Shown here piece by piece: positions 48,706 to 59,934 of a DNA stretch of 64,000 nucleotides. The position numbers and the translations under genes are program-made. How positions within the stretch are numbered: the first letter of the stretch is position 1; the number at the start of each line of letters is the position of its first letter. The notes below the pieces were generated by a model, which saw only the letters and a program-made list of their open reading frames with translations, was not told the DNA's origin and did not search any database. The stretch comes from Akebia trifoliata (taxonomy: Eukaryota > Streptophyta > Magnoliopsida > Ranunculales > Lardizabalaceae): contig CM030716.1 of NCBI GenBank assembly GCA_017979445.1, positions 10,353,974 through 10,417,973 on the forward strand. Reading direction: 5' to 3'.

Positions 48706-48711
48706 TATAAA
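48706..48711 (+). promoter_or_regulatory. TATA box of the OVATE gene
   Basis: TATAAA follows a CT-rich tract and lies only 41 bases upstream of the start codon, implying a leader of roughly 10 bases if it is used. Confidence 0.4.
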
Positions 48712-48746
48712 CCAAAATAAATTTTGATTTAGAAAAAAAAAAAAAA

Positions 48747-49937
48747 ATGAATTGGGGAAGAAAGAACACCACATCATCTGGCCTTTCTTCAATCTCTCAT
48801 GTCTTCCCCATTTCTTGGCTCTCCAAATTCAAGCAAATAAATAGCAAATCCAAATCCCAACCTGCGAAATCCAAGCGAAAAACAAAACCCAATTCATCAC
48901 TTAGGCCAACCATACCTCTTAGTTTCAGAGGTACTCAAATCTATTACAATGGAGACGTAGCTGGTGACGATGATGATGCTTACTTGCAATTTTCTTTACG
49001 TAGAGAGGATTTTGAAGGTAAGAGGAGTAGAGGTGTTGCAAAAACTGTTTGGTATGATTCAGATGATGAACTTGAATTTCCCATAACGGGTCATCGAAGT
49101 TGCAGACCAAGTACTCAGAATTTTGGTGGTGAAGATCGAGAAGAAAATGTGTTAGGAACACCACCTAAGAAAAATCGGGAAGAAAGAAAAGTTACCCATC
49201 GAAAATCACGTAAAAAAGATCGAATTTTGCAAGAAGAAAGTTCAGACTCTGGCAGAGAATCAATTAAAATCGGTCAGACTTCAAATCGAGCATTAGAGAT
49301 GAACAACTTGGATTTGGAATCGGAAGCAACAACAGAGGATGAGTATAGCAGTTTTTCGGATTCTAGTTCAAGAAAATCTTATTACATCACTTTCTCAAAT
49401 TCAAAAAATATTGAGCGCAACGGTACAATTGGTGAAGTAGATCAGGAATTCAAGGCTTTGAATTTGAAGAAATCGGATCAAAATTTAGAGGAAGAGAAAG
49501 AATATAAAGTGGATTTGAACCGAGAAACAGTGAAAGAACCAAAGATTAAGGATCGTTGGTCGAAAAGAGAGAGACAGAGGAAATCAATCTATCTAAGAGG
49601 AGCGAAGCAGAGTTGCAAATATTCTCCAAGAACAGCTTTGAAGATCGAAAATTGCAAAATTAGAGCTCTAGAAGACATGAAGAAAGCTAAGACCAAGAAG
49701 AAGGAAAGAAAAGTGGAAGGAATACCATCTTTAGAGAGTTTTGCCGTGGAGAAATGCTCGTTCAATCCTCAGAAAGACTTTAGAGATTCAATGGTGGAGA
49801 TGATCATGGAGAATGGTATCAGACAGTCAGAAGAGCTCGAGAACCTCTTGGCTTGTTATCTCACTTTGAATTCAGATGAGTACCATGATCTCATCGTCAA
49901 GGTCTTTAGGGAGATATGGTTCGATTTAAACAAGTAG
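48747..49937 (+). CDS. OVATE family protein, transcriptional repressor (OFP5-like)
   Basis: A single intact exon of 396 residues. The start MNWGRKN...[14 protein letters not shown] matches the N-terminal motif of OFP5-type proteins. The middle (about 40-320) is charged, low in complexity, with Ser-rich and Lys/Arg-rich nuclear-localisation-like stretches. The C-terminal OVATE domain spans about 330-394 ([51 protein letters not shown]). Known members repress transcription, bind TALE homeodomain proteins (KNOX/BELL) and TRM proteins, and shape organs. Lack of introns is usual in the family. The ATG at 48747 follows a run of A and is the first in frame. An orthologue of OFP5 is likely; other members of the subgroup are possible. 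Confidence 0.93.
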   Translation: MNWGRKNTTSSGLSSISHVFPISWLSKFKQINSKSKSQPAKSKRKTKPNSSLRPTIPLSFRGTQIYYNGDVAGDDDDAYLQFSLRREDFEGKRSRGVAKTVWYDSDDELEFPITGHRSCRPSTQNFGGEDREENVLGTPPKKNREERKVTHRKSRKKDRILQEESSDSGRESIKIGQTSNRALEMNNLDLESEATTEDEYSSFSDSSSRKSYYITFSNSKNIERNGTIGEVDQEFKALNLKKSDQNLEEEKEYKVDLNRETVKEPKIKDRWSKRERQRKSIYLRGAKQSCKYSPRTALKIENCKIRALEDMKKAKTKKKERKVEGIPSLESFAVEKCSFNPQKDFRDSMVEMIMENGIRQSEELENLLACYLTLNSDEYHDLIVKVFREIWFDLNK

Positions 49938-50206
49938 TTCATGAACTACTTTCGAAATTGTAATTGAGTTGTAAATAATAAATATTATGTCAAGTTAATT
50001 ATCAAATTAGTAAGATCATTTGACCTTAATCACTTTTCAGCGAATACAGATCATTTATTCGCCAGAGTTGGGTTGCAATGCGACTTTCGATCTCCATTGT
50101 CAGGCCCACTAATCCATGAATGTTTGACCCATCCCTTAGTACCTGCACACCAAAAATCACTCGTATTTGTGATTTTTAACCTTTGGGTTTAAGCATCTTT
50201 TGTTAA

Positions 50207-50690
50207 CCAATCAGTTACTCCAAAAGACCAATCTGTTGGAAAGGGGGAGAACTATGAATAAGACACACCCAAGAGTGGAAGAAAATATACAATCAACACA
50301 CCACTCACCCATAAGGTAGAAAGAATCGAACCCGTGACCTATACGAACCTAGTACTCTGACACCATGTTAACCAATCAACTACTTCAAAAGACCGATCTG
50401 TTAGAGAAGCGGAGAAGTATGAATATAAGAGGGTCATGGAGCTTACCTGGGGTATGACACACCAAATAGTGGAAGAAAATATACACTCAACACTCCCCTC
50501 ACCCATAAGAGTGGATAGAATTGAACCTGTGACCTATACAAACCTAGTGCTCTGATACCATGTTGACCAACCAACTACCTCCAAAAGACCGGTTTGTTGG
50601 AGAGGGGGAGAACTATGAATATAACAGTGTCATGAAGCTTAACTGGGATATGCCACACCCAAGAGTGGAGCAAAATATAAACTCAACAAA
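50207..50690 (-). mobile_element. Tandem TRIM-like retroelement units
   Basis: A unit beginning ACCAATCA.CTACT.CAAAAG recurs at about 50207, 50369 and 50566 (spacing about 162 and 197). Each unit is AG-rich (GGGGGAGAACTATGAATA), then CACCCAAGAGTGGAAGAAAA, then CATAAG...GAA(C/T)C.GTGACCTAT. Units end in a form of GCTCTGATACCATG, the reverse of a tRNA-Met primer site TGGTATCAGAGC. Repeated short LTR plus primer site without proteins is the layout of TRIM elements, which are known to form tandem arrays. Confidence 0.65.
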
Positions 50691-50966
50691 ATTTTCCTCA
50701 TTCTTATGGACAGACCAGTAGGTGGATTCCAAGCCCATGACGAGAAACTAATCAATCCTTGCATGTTGAATAATCCTCATCGAGTTGTAATAGCCACTTA
50801 AAAGGTATCGGCAGATCTCTTGTTTCGCAAGAGCAAACTTCTCGTTTGTCCCAAGCAAGAAAATCTTGGCCCCCAACTCCTCATTCTCAACCCACCTCTC
50901 AATAGTTGCAAGGTTTTCACTTCGTTCAATTTAGGTTGTCAATCATCCTATTTATCTCATCTTCTC

Positions 50967-52565
50967 TTATTGATGCAATCCCTCAACAGATAAAAACTCA
51001 TGAACAATTCCATCCACTTCTATCATGCTACAACCAGGTTCCTTTCTTACTCTATGCATTCTCATCTTTCTCCTCACTTTCCTCACATCGTTCCATCTCC
51101 CCAAAGATGCATATACGTTAGACAATTGTACATAACTAGAACTATCTCGAGGATTCATAACTAAGATTCTCTTCACCACACGCTCAGCCAATTCAACATT
51201 TCCATGACTTCTGCAAGCACTCAACAAAGACTCCCAAACCACCTGCGCTTCCTTAAATGGCATTGTCTTTACAAGCTCTTCAGCCTCTTCTAAGAATCCT
51301 GCTCTACCAAGTAAATCGACCATACAACCATAATGCTCAACAGATGGTTGAATTCCATGAACTCTAACCATGAAATCAAAAACTCGACGCCCCCCATCCA
51401 ATAGGCCAGAACGACTACAAGCGGATAGAACGCTTATGAAGGTGACCTCATTGGGTGCAATTCCATTCTCGAGCATCTCAGAAAAGGTAGTCAACGCCAG
51501 TTGACCATAGCCATGAATGCTTAAACCCGCAATTATCGAATTCCATGTACTAACATCTTTCCTCGAAGTATAACTAAATACTTGCAAAGCCTTCTCGATG
51601 TTCCCACATTTGGAATACATATCCACTAGAGCGGTAGCTAAGAACCCGTCAATCTCAATCCCATTCTTATCGATATAAGCTCGAACCCATTCACCTTGAC
51701 TCAAAGCACCCATATTCGCACACGCGGACAAGACATTCACAAGTGTGCAATTGTCCAGCTTCACCTTCGAATTTTGCATATTTTCAAAAAGCACCAAAAC
51801 TTCCCGAAATTGACTGGAGTGGGCATATCCCGTGATAATTGCATTCCAAGAAACAACATCTTTCGACGGCATCTCATCAAAAAGACACCTCGCTCTCTCA
51901 ATCAACCCAAGACCTACATACCCAGAGATCATAAAATTCCAAGACTCCATATTTCTCTCAGGCATTTGATCAAAAAAGCGATGTGCCAGGTACATCAAAC
52001 CCCTTCTCACATAAACACTTAAAATCGCATTCCACGAAATCACATCTTTCTCAATCATCCTATCAAGCAAATTATGTGCATGGTTAATGTACCCAACACT
52101 TACATAGAAGTGAATTAAGCTATTTTGAACGAAAACATCTGACCCGAACCCAGTTTTGAGGATTCGAGCATGAATTTGTTGTCCTAGTTGGATACTAAGG
52201 AGAGATGAACAAGCTTTGAGAACAAAAGGGTATGTGAATTTATCTGGGAAAATGGGGGAATGAAGCATAAGGAGAAAGATGAGGAGGGATTGCTGTGGGG
52301 TGGGGCTGTTGGCGTAGGCACGAATGATGGTGTTGAAGATGAAAGAGTTGGGGGTGGGGGTGCTTGTGAAGAGGGTGTGGGCGTAGGAGAGGGAGGTGGG
52401 TGTGGTGGAAGCCAAGGAGATGATGCGGCTAGCAGCGAAGGTGTCATGAATGAGGCCTGTTTTGAGCATGTGAGCATGGACTTGGTGGAGTTCAGAGAGG
52501 GTAGTGGTCATCTCTGTAAATGAAATGATGGAAGGTGGAGGTAAGGTTGATAACATTGTGGCCAT
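50967..52565 (-). CDS. Pentatricopeptide repeat protein, E class (At4g18840-like)
   Basis: An intronless 532-residue PLS-class PPR protein. Repeats run from about residue 24 (ELHQVHAHMLKTGL) to about 460, with typical motif lines such as DVISWNAILSVYVRRG, NMESWNFMISGYVGLG, DVVSWNAIITGYAH, FLATALVDMYSKCGNIEKA and HYGCMVDLLGRAGFLEEA. They are followed by the E motif (VWESLLSACRSHGNVELAE) and a KEPGCSMIEVDG end; the DYW domain is absent. Such proteins bind organelle RNA and usually direct C-to-U editing, borrowing a deaminase from a partner. From memory the order and wording fit Arabidopsis At4g18840. The N-terminus is short, and organelle import (mitochondrion or plastid) is inferred. No breaks are seen. 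Confidence 0.93.
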   Translation of the reverse strand: MATMLSTLPPPSIISFTEMTTTLSELHQVHAHMLKTGLIHDTFAASRIISLASTTPTSLSYAHTLFTSTPTPNSFIFNTIIRAYANSPTPQQSLLIFLLMLHSPIFPDKFTYPFVLKACSSLLSIQLGQQIHARILKTGFGSDVFVQNSLIHFYVSVGYINHAHNLLDRMIEKDVISWNAILSVYVRRGLMYLAHRFFDQMPERNMESWNFMISGYVGLGLIERARCLFDEMPSKDVVSWNAIITGYAHSSQFREVLVLFENMQNSKVKLDNCTLVNVLSACANMGALSQGEWVRAYIDKNGIEIDGFLATALVDMYSKCGNIEKALQVFSYTSRKDVSTWNSIIAGLSIHGYGQLALTTFSEMLENGIAPNEVTFISVLSACSRSGLLDGGRRVFDFMVRVHGIQPSVEHYGCMVDLLGRAGFLEEAEELVKTMPFKEAQVVWESLLSACRSHGNVELAERVVKRILVMNPRDSSSYVQLSNVYASLGRWNDVRKVRRKMRMHRVRKEPGCSMIEVDGIVHEFLSVEGLHQ

Positions 52566-53169
52566 TATTGGAGGAAATCTAGTATGAAGATGGGTTGCTT
52601 ATGTAACTTATGAATAATGTTTGAAAAAATAGAATATGTTAAGGGTAATTTTGGAATTAAAGAAAAGGGGGAAATTACTTAGTGCCCCTTACCCACTCAT
52701 TCAAATTGTTAAGATGAATGATTCAAATCATTGAGATCATCTTTGCTCCAATTGTCGAGATCAACCTTTTTACAATCATTGATATCAATGATTATAAGTC
52801 ATCGATCTCGATATTTGAATATAAATGTTGAGATCAATGATTCAAATGGCTTGATATTAATAATTATTAGAAATTACCCAACGATACTATTTTTGTTTCA
52901 GAAATATCTTATTGTTTTTATCAACGATAGGCTAGGTTCAAGTTGATGCATTACTATGATATTTTTCAAATTAAGAAAACAAAAATAAATTAAATAAGTA
53001 GTAGAGAGGAAAACCACTCACTTTTTTTTAGCCCACTTCAAAAGTGTTTTAACTTATAGTCCAAAACCCAACTTTTCATTGGTAATCAATTGTTTGTTAT
53101 TGTGTCAAATTATGATGCATACGATATATTGTATCATTGTCAATGTATCTCTTCACAAAAGGAAAGTAG
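52566..53169. other. PPR gene upstream region, no gene seen
   Basis: This is the promoter side of the minus-strand PPR gene. Around 52715-52865 the words GATC(A)ATTGA(T/G)ATCA and TGAGATCAATGATTC alternate, forming a small degenerate inverted or tandem set. Confidence 0.35.
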
Positions 53170-53410
53170 TGATGAAGAATAAAATATTTAGTCATATCCA
53201 TTAAGATATTTTATATTAAAAATTTTATAAATAATTGGTATCTCTACATTAGGCTACTTTCTATATCTTAGTTGATGTAATCTCTATAAATATCCTAGTA
53301 TATAGTTCATGTAATGATCATCCAAAAATTATCAATATTATCAATTCTTCATGGTATCAGAGCTCAAGTTCCATTGAGCACATTGATCTTGGTGCATCGT
53401 TTCTTTAACG
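53170..53410 (+). mobile_element. Copia-like 5' LTR with primer-binding site
   Basis: A 182-bp LTR-like block, 53170-53351, starts TGATGAAG and ends TTCTTCA, with TCTCTATAAATATC as a TATA box near 53291. It is followed at once by TGGTATCAGAGC (53352-53363), a perfect tRNA-Met primer site. A short leader with an ATG follows near 53410 but no retroelement proteins, so it is a truncated remnant. Confidence 0.75.
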
Positions 53411-54260
53411 ATGGCGGTGATGCCATTTATCATCATCAGACATAAATCTCTTTTTTTTTTCTCTCCTTCACTATTATTTTTGTTTCTTTCAATAAAAATC
53501 CAACATTTCTTCATATTTATACAAACCTCCTTAATCTAAAAACTCATGTTTTATGATCTCAAATATCATTTTATTTAAAATCTCTTCAATGAGAGTTTTT
53601 CTATTTAAGCCACATAATTCTAATTTATATGCTTCTGGGAGAGATCATGACGGACCTACTCTAGTGTGCCACACCAGCTTCGACTGAGTTAAAATGAGCG
53701 GGATGCGATAGTGATGAATTTCACAGACGGGTGGTGACCACCATCAAGCTCGATTGGTTGTAGCGGCAACCCATCATCAATTTTTACATGAGATATATAA
53801 GAGAATATGATGCATCCTACTCTCTTACAACTAAAAGGTGTCATGTGCAAATGTACATGCATCAAAGGGCTTATCTGTAATTTGAAATATTCATCAAATG
53901 ATTTTTGAATATTTCATAATAAAAATCATATTTTCATAATTTTAAAAACTAACCACCATGATACTAGGATAGTTGGCTGCAATATTCTTTGTTTTTATCA
54001 AAATAACCTTGATTATATTACATTTAAATATAAAAGTGGGGGCATTTATGGTCACTCAAATTTTGGTGTCGAACCACTTCTACTCCTTCTCTCATTATAA
54101 TAGTACATATATTTTAATAATATTTTTGTAAAAATATTTGCAGTATCTCTCACATTAAAAAATAGGAAAATTTATCGGTATTTTTATATATTACCAAAAT
54201 ATGTTATTGCACTTTTTGGTTTACCATTTCATTACTTTAGAACCATAATGCCCTTATATT
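53411..54260. other. Spacer, no gene seen
   Basis: Likely decayed retroelement interior then AT-rich sequence; no frame or repeat end supported. Confidence 0.3.
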
Positions 54261-54267
54261 CTATGAC

Positions 54268-55388
54268 AATCACTACACTACCAGAAAAAAATAATTACAA
54301 AGTCTTTTACTTTAACAAGTTTAACGAGATATTTGTTGAGTGATATGGTATGTTGTTTACTTTAAAAGTCATCTAAATACACCTAAGTTTTTAATTTTTT
54401 AAAGAAAATAATAAACTTTACAAAAAGAACATTTAAACCTAATAAGAACTACAAAAATACCATGAAAAAGTTACTAAAAATCTCTATTCACATTTATCAA
54501 AAAAATCTAACAATGATATGACGTTGTAGCTGGATTTGTGAGCCATCCAATTTCATTAAGATACAACTTGTGTGTATTTTTGTCGGTGTTTTTTTCATGA
54601 ATTTTCAACAAATCAAAGATTTAAATGCATTCAATATAACTTTAAATTTTCAGTGAAGTTAGCATTGATTATCTCGCATTTAAAACGTGTACAAAAATCA
54701 CAAATTGTATAAAGGAGAAAACCATATGAAAATTACATTCACTTTCTTCAATGGTTGAACTTTTTTTTTTTTCAAAATCTCTTCACCTTAATCCCTTATA
54801 CAGTAGCTTGTTAATGCATTCTTGTGTAACAATAAAAATGGAGTAGAAAAAAAGGAAGAATGAGAAAGAAGAAGTTACTCTGAATCTCGATTGCACAAAT
54901 GAAATATAAGATGAAATATAAGAAAATGGAGAAAGTATAGAGAAAAAGAAGAAAATATAATAAGAGATGGTGAAGCTTGTAAAAGAAGCTTTTGTCTTCT
55001 CTTTCTTAAGTCAAATCAAATGAAAAAATTTGATATATATTTTTAAGGGTAATTTCGTTTATTTTGCAAAATACACTATTGATTTGATAATACTTACAAA
55101 TTAGTAATGATTTGGTAATGAATGAAAAAATCGATAATTATTTGATAATTTTTCCTAAAAATAATTAATTTTTAGAGATCCAAATGCCCTTACCTATTTT
55201 AATAAAGATAAACATTTAATGGCTAAAAATTAAAATACCCTTTTTTTCATTAAAAAATTAAATAACTAAAGACATTTTTGTAAAAGAAAAGTAACAAAAG
55301 ATGCTAATGTCTCAAGAAAGTGCATATACATACAAGATGATTAAGAAGTATAATCAAAATAATTTGTTATATTTTTTACTAGTGCATT
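54268..55388. mobile_element. Possible CACTA-type non-autonomous element
   Basis: The left edge CACTACCAGAAAAAAAT (with an adjacent CACTA) resembles a CACTA terminus. The right edge TTTTTTACTAGTG at about 55374-55386 gives CACTAGTAAAAAA in reverse. The interior has no transposase. The three-base flanks do not match cleanly, so this is tentative. Confidence 0.35.
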
Positions 55389-55823
55389 CGTCAAACTCAA
55401 TGGAAAAATTCAATGATTATAGTGGTTGGATTAAAAAATTGACAATATTGATCTATTGAGTTCCATGAATCTACTACATTCATACCACAAATTGGTTCGC
55501 TTTCGTACCAATTGCAATTGGTCTAATATGAACTAATTTGATAACATGGATCAAGAGATTATTGTCTTTCCTAAATAAGACAACAACTCTATCGAAAAAA
55601 TTGAAACACTTAAAAGTTAAAAGTGAAGGAGAGAAAGCTTCTCTTTCACAAGATAATTTTTAGAGTCCATTTCTTTAACAAAATATTTTTAAGTAAAATT
55701 ATTAAGAGTCCATTTGTTCGGCATAGAAATATTTTTCTTGAAGAATCATTTTCTTGGTAAACGATTTCCCATGGGGCAACGGTTGACACAGGACAAAAGA
55801 TAGAATCATTTCCTAGTTTGTAT

Positions 55824-56152
55824 TAGGGGTACAACTTGGTTCAATTCAAGGGAAAATTGGAACCGAACCAACAGTGGTCGGTTCCACTAGATTAGAACCA
55901 GAACCGAACTGAATTGCCATTAGAACCAAACTAGACTAAAGTTGGTTTGGTTTAGTTCTATGGGTTGCTAACATCCTATAAAAATGCTTGGCACCAATAT
56001 ATTTTTAATGAAAAAATATATATAATAATAATGAAATTTCATAATTCATATAATAAGTCACTAATCTCTTCATAAAAAATGTCATTAATCTATCCTTAAA
56101 AAAATCCACTAATTTATGTCCTAACTCCTAAATTAATTCATAATACATCGAT

Positions 56153-56196
<44 letters not shown>

Positions 56197-56368
56197 ATAG
56201 AGTTTCAGTTCTCGGTTTGGTTCAGTTCTATACAAGCCTTGAACTAAGAATCAAACCAAATTGATCGATTCTCCATTTTCTTAATCCAGAACGGAACTGC
56301 AACTTGCTCCAAACCAAATCAAATCAACCCAAAGCTATCAGTTTGAATCAGTCTAAGTTGCACCCCTA
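55824..56368. mobile_element. hAT-type MITE, 545 bp
   Basis: The inverted ends are TAGGGGTACAACTTGGTTCA on the left and TAGGGGTGCAACTTAGACTG read from the right, with dense GGTTTGGTTC/GAACCAAACC words near both. An exact 8-bp target duplication GTTTGTAT lies at 55816-55823 and 56369-56376. An (AT)n tract sits inside (about 56152-56193). Confidence 0.92.
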
Positions 56369-57960
56369 GTTTGTATAAGTACACACTTACCTACAATAGT
56401 TGAAAAACCAGGTATTGAAAAGATAAATTTCTTGACACAGTGGGGACAAACACACATATAATTTCATGTTTCTTTAGAAAATTCATTTTCTTATTGGATT
56501 TTTTTCCTCCAAGCAACTAAGTCCAACATTTAAAAAAAAAAAAAAAAATCTCAGGACACATTAGTTAGGTAACCTTTATAATATTTGCAAACATCAAATG
56601 TGGAAATTGAAAATGAGTGCAAATAAAAGTCACTCAAACCAACTACTTCAAGCATTTGTGAGAATATGAAGAGAGAGATCTTGCCTTCAAGCCCTTTGCT
56701 GACCACCCAATGAGATTTATTCCGACTTACCTAGTATTTGTGGATTATTTCATGTACCCAGGGGATTTGAGCGAGATATGATGCTCTAATAGGCTAGTTG
56801 TCTCACCTTTGCTAGTCGGGCCTACAGGTCTAAACACCCCTATCAAAAAATAAAAAAAGAAAACAATATATATATATATATATGAAGTCACATTTTCGAT
56901 AGAGATTGCCCTTATTTTTATTAATGATTAAGTCATAATTTTGGTATTACTTCTTTAACTTTCCAATTACTTAAGTAAAAACACTTAATTGAGAATAACT
57001 TTTGTAATAGTGCTTCTCAACAACATAAATCCATTTGGTAGTACTAATGATAAAAGTACTTAAGCAATTAAGTCATGTGTTTTGATCGAAAGTGATGAAG
57101 ATGGGTATTGAGCTAAGATTTGTAGCATTTGATACATTTCAAAATCATTTTTACACAATAATAATAGAGATTTGCGGAGAAAGAATGAGATTTTAAGTCT
57201 TACTAAGGGTCTTTGAGTTCAAACGGATTAGCACATTGGCAATCCAATACCACAACCCTCTAGATTTCATGGAAAAACTCAGATTAAAAATAAATAAAAA
57301 TTAAAAACTATTTTTTTGTGGCTTTATTTAAGGCTATGAAAATGGACGGCTACTAAACTTCCACGGAACTGCCAAATTTAAAATTATAATTCACTGGTGA
57401 AAACTAATAATTTTTAAAATTTTTATTTTTCAAAGTTTATAGAATTATCTCCGCTACAAGCTTGTCACATTGAATCATCTTTGAATGCCACAAGATGAGT
57501 TCAATAACTCTTAGTAAGAATTGAAATCTTACTAAGTTGATAAGTCTAATCAGACTCATCTCAATAAAAACGTGACACGACTATTATGAATAGTATTTTT
57601 TTTTTTCACTTCATGGGTTTCGAACCCACGTTTTTTACAGAGTAACATAGTGAGAAATTTACTTCCCGCATAAGTAAAAGGTAGAAGTCACTTTAATAAG
57701 ACTTTTACTTTAAGTGTTTAATTTTAATAATCTACTTAATTAAATAATTTTTTTTAATGTTTTAACCAAACACGTTTTTACAATTTTTTTAACTTTTTCA
57801 ACTTAAAAATCATAGAACTATTTTTAAGAAGATTTACCAGACACAACCTAAAATATAATTAAAAAAAATCGTTTATCAAAAAGCACTTCTTACGCATTGT
57901 TTTCAAACAAGACCTTCATTTTCAAGTTAGCAAAAGTTTCTTAAACCCAGAACCCTAGGA
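56369..57960. other. Spacer before the last gene, no gene seen
   Basis: AT-rich, with a small (AT)n at about 56868-56882 and an A-run near 56532-56547. It holds the promoter of the gene at 58057, but no TATA box could be singled out. Confidence 0.3.
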
Positions 57961-57990
57961 GTTCAGCGTCAAAGCTTCACCTGAGCTTTC

Positions 57991-58026
57991 ATGGCTATCT
58001 CTTCAACCAGCCCACTATACTCCTGA
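57991..58026 (+). promoter_or_regulatory. Upstream ORF of 11 codons
   Basis: An ATG at 57991 opens a frame MAISSTSPLYS that stops at TGA 58024-58026, 30 bases before the main ATG. If the mRNA starts upstream, this could lower translation of the main frame. Confidence 0.4.
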
Positions 58027-58056
58027 TTCTTCAAGCCAATTTACAGATACCCAAGC

Positions 58057-58961
58057 ATGGTTTCACTCAGAACCTTTTGTTCCCATCACTTGTTCTCATT
58101 TCTCCAACACCAAAACACTTCAAAATTTCAAAGAAATCCTTTACACATCTCTCCCATTTTCTATTCTTCCTTCTCAAATGTCCAAGAATGTAGTTCAAAT
58201 ATTACTTCTCTCTTAGCTTCTTCATTCTTTCAAAGACCTTTATCAACTTCTGCCCAATTGGTTTCTGCAAATGTTGTTGAAGAACAAATGGAAACCAATT
58301 CAACCCATTCAGAGAATCATGAATCAACAAAAAAATTGAAGAAAAAGAAGAAAAATTGTAAGGACATTGAAGAATTGGGGGAGAAATTAGGGTCATTGAA
58401 GAGAGAGGTGAAGGATTTGAAAAGGAATGGTAAGGGCACAGAGAAGAAGGAAACATCGAAGAGTGAAGATGGAACACCAACGGTCCAATCTAAAACAAAC
58501 AGCTTGTATTCTTTGTTTGCGAAGAAACCCAATAAAGTTGAAACACCAACAGTCCAATCCAAAACCAACAGCTTGTACTCTTTGTTTGCGAGAAAACCCA
58601 ATAGTTCGAAACCTGTTGTTGTGAAGAATTCCTATGAAAACGAGAAGAAAACATCAAAGAGTGAAAGAACACCTAAACCCAATAGGTTGAATCCCTTGTT
58701 TGGGAAGAATTCGGTCAAAAACAAGAAATATGCTGCAATCGAACAAAATCGAGTTTCTATCCAGGATAGACACATTGGAAAAGAGCTTTCCCCAGAAATG
58801 GTTTCACTTGTGAATCGATGGAACGAAGAAGGGTACCTAAGGAATGCAAATTTCTTGCTGTTGAAGAAGTTAGATCTCAGTTGTTTGCTCAATCATTATT
58901 CACTTGAGTTCTTAAAGTTCACTGCTGAAAGGTTTGGCAAGGACCATCAAGAGATTGCAAA
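58057..58961 (+). CDS. Organelle-targeted protein, VAR3/OZ-like N-terminal exon (partial)
   Basis: The first exon encodes 301 residues plus two bases and stops at the donor AA|GTAAGG (58961/58962); read through, a TAA follows at once. The N-terminus (MVSLRTFCSHHLFSFLQHQ, Ser/Arg-rich, few acids) looks like a mitochondrial or plastid transit peptide. The middle is a Lys-rich coiled-coil-like stretch (about 92-130). Next comes a direct duplication around residues 145-190 (TPTVQSKTNSLYSLFA twice), with a third weaker copy (RLNPLFGKN). The end (ELSPEMVSLVNRWNEEGYL, then LEFLKFTAERFGKDHQEIAK) resembles, from memory, the domain before the RanBP2 zinc fingers of VAR3/OZ organelle RNA-editing proteins. 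No later exon was found, so intron 1 exceeds 5 kb. Confidence 0.65.
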
Positions 58962-59930
58962 GTAAGGACAATTCTTCTTCTACTTTTTTTTAATGTTATT
59001 TGTTAGAAATGTAGATGTTTGGAATTGACACTACACAATTTTCGGAAACTTCTATCGATAAATCATGTTTAGCTATTATTGTAGTGAAAGATATGGAACC
59101 TGGATAAACACCATTGATTTGATTTATATTGTGTTATTCTTCCTTGTCTGGTATCACCATTAAATTTTAACTTTGAAAGTATATACACTTTAACTTACAA
59201 ATATTATATTTGATGAATATAAAAGATTAGGAAAAAGGAAGCGAAAGCAATCGTATACAAGAAACCACAATCCCTAGAGATCATGAGGATGGCCTTCGAA
59301 GAAGAAATGATAAAGTATAATACAAGGTGCCTTTAACTATGAGATCCCATTTGAACATACCCTTGCATTCCTTGAAAAAGAATGACCAATTAAATAACGA
59401 GACTTTGACATTGATGATAGTATCTTGCTCATCTACTTCCTAAGTTCATATCTTTTAAATGCCCTACTATTTGTCTCTTCACAAACCCCAACAAATAGCA
59501 AACAAGTGCAATCTCTAGAGAATACACCTCGTTGACAAGAAGGAGAAGCTATGAAAGACTTAAAAATAAAAAAAAGATTGGGGTGCCATCAATGCTATGT
59601 GAAAATGATAAAAACAAGCAATTCCAGATTGCGTAGGCAAAAGGGAAATGAATTTCCATTGGTTTATGAAATCCCTACTTGTTTTGCACATGTGTCAAAA
59701 ATTGAGAATAATATGACCTCTGGATCTTAAATAGTTGGAACATGAACACCTTCAAGAGACATGGTCCACCCAAAGAACGAAAGCTATCTTAGAAGGAATA
59801 CTGGACCCCGAAACAGAAAAAAAAAAAAAAAAAACAGAATATAGCATGGATTTAGAAACAAAGCTCTATAGAATCAGAACTCTATAATGTGGAAAAAAAA
59901 ATTGTAAGATCATACCAGTGTTTTGTAAAA
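58962..59930. other. Intron 1 of the last gene, first part
   Basis: Starts with GTAAGG. AT-rich, with an A18-type run at 59818-59834; no exon or clear repeat end. Confidence 0.35.
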
Positions 59931-59934
59931 GAAT

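Noticed and set aside
52260..52523. Gly-rich plus-strand frame of 87 codons
   Set aside because: Antisense shadow of the 5' end of the PPR gene.
54268..55388. Calling a full CACTA element with certainty
   Set aside because: The ends look right but the 3-base flanks do not agree, so it is kept only as a low-confidence feature.
58202..58892. Several minus-strand frames over the organelle-protein exon
   Set aside because: Antisense shadows created by its low-complexity Lys/Ser-rich codons.
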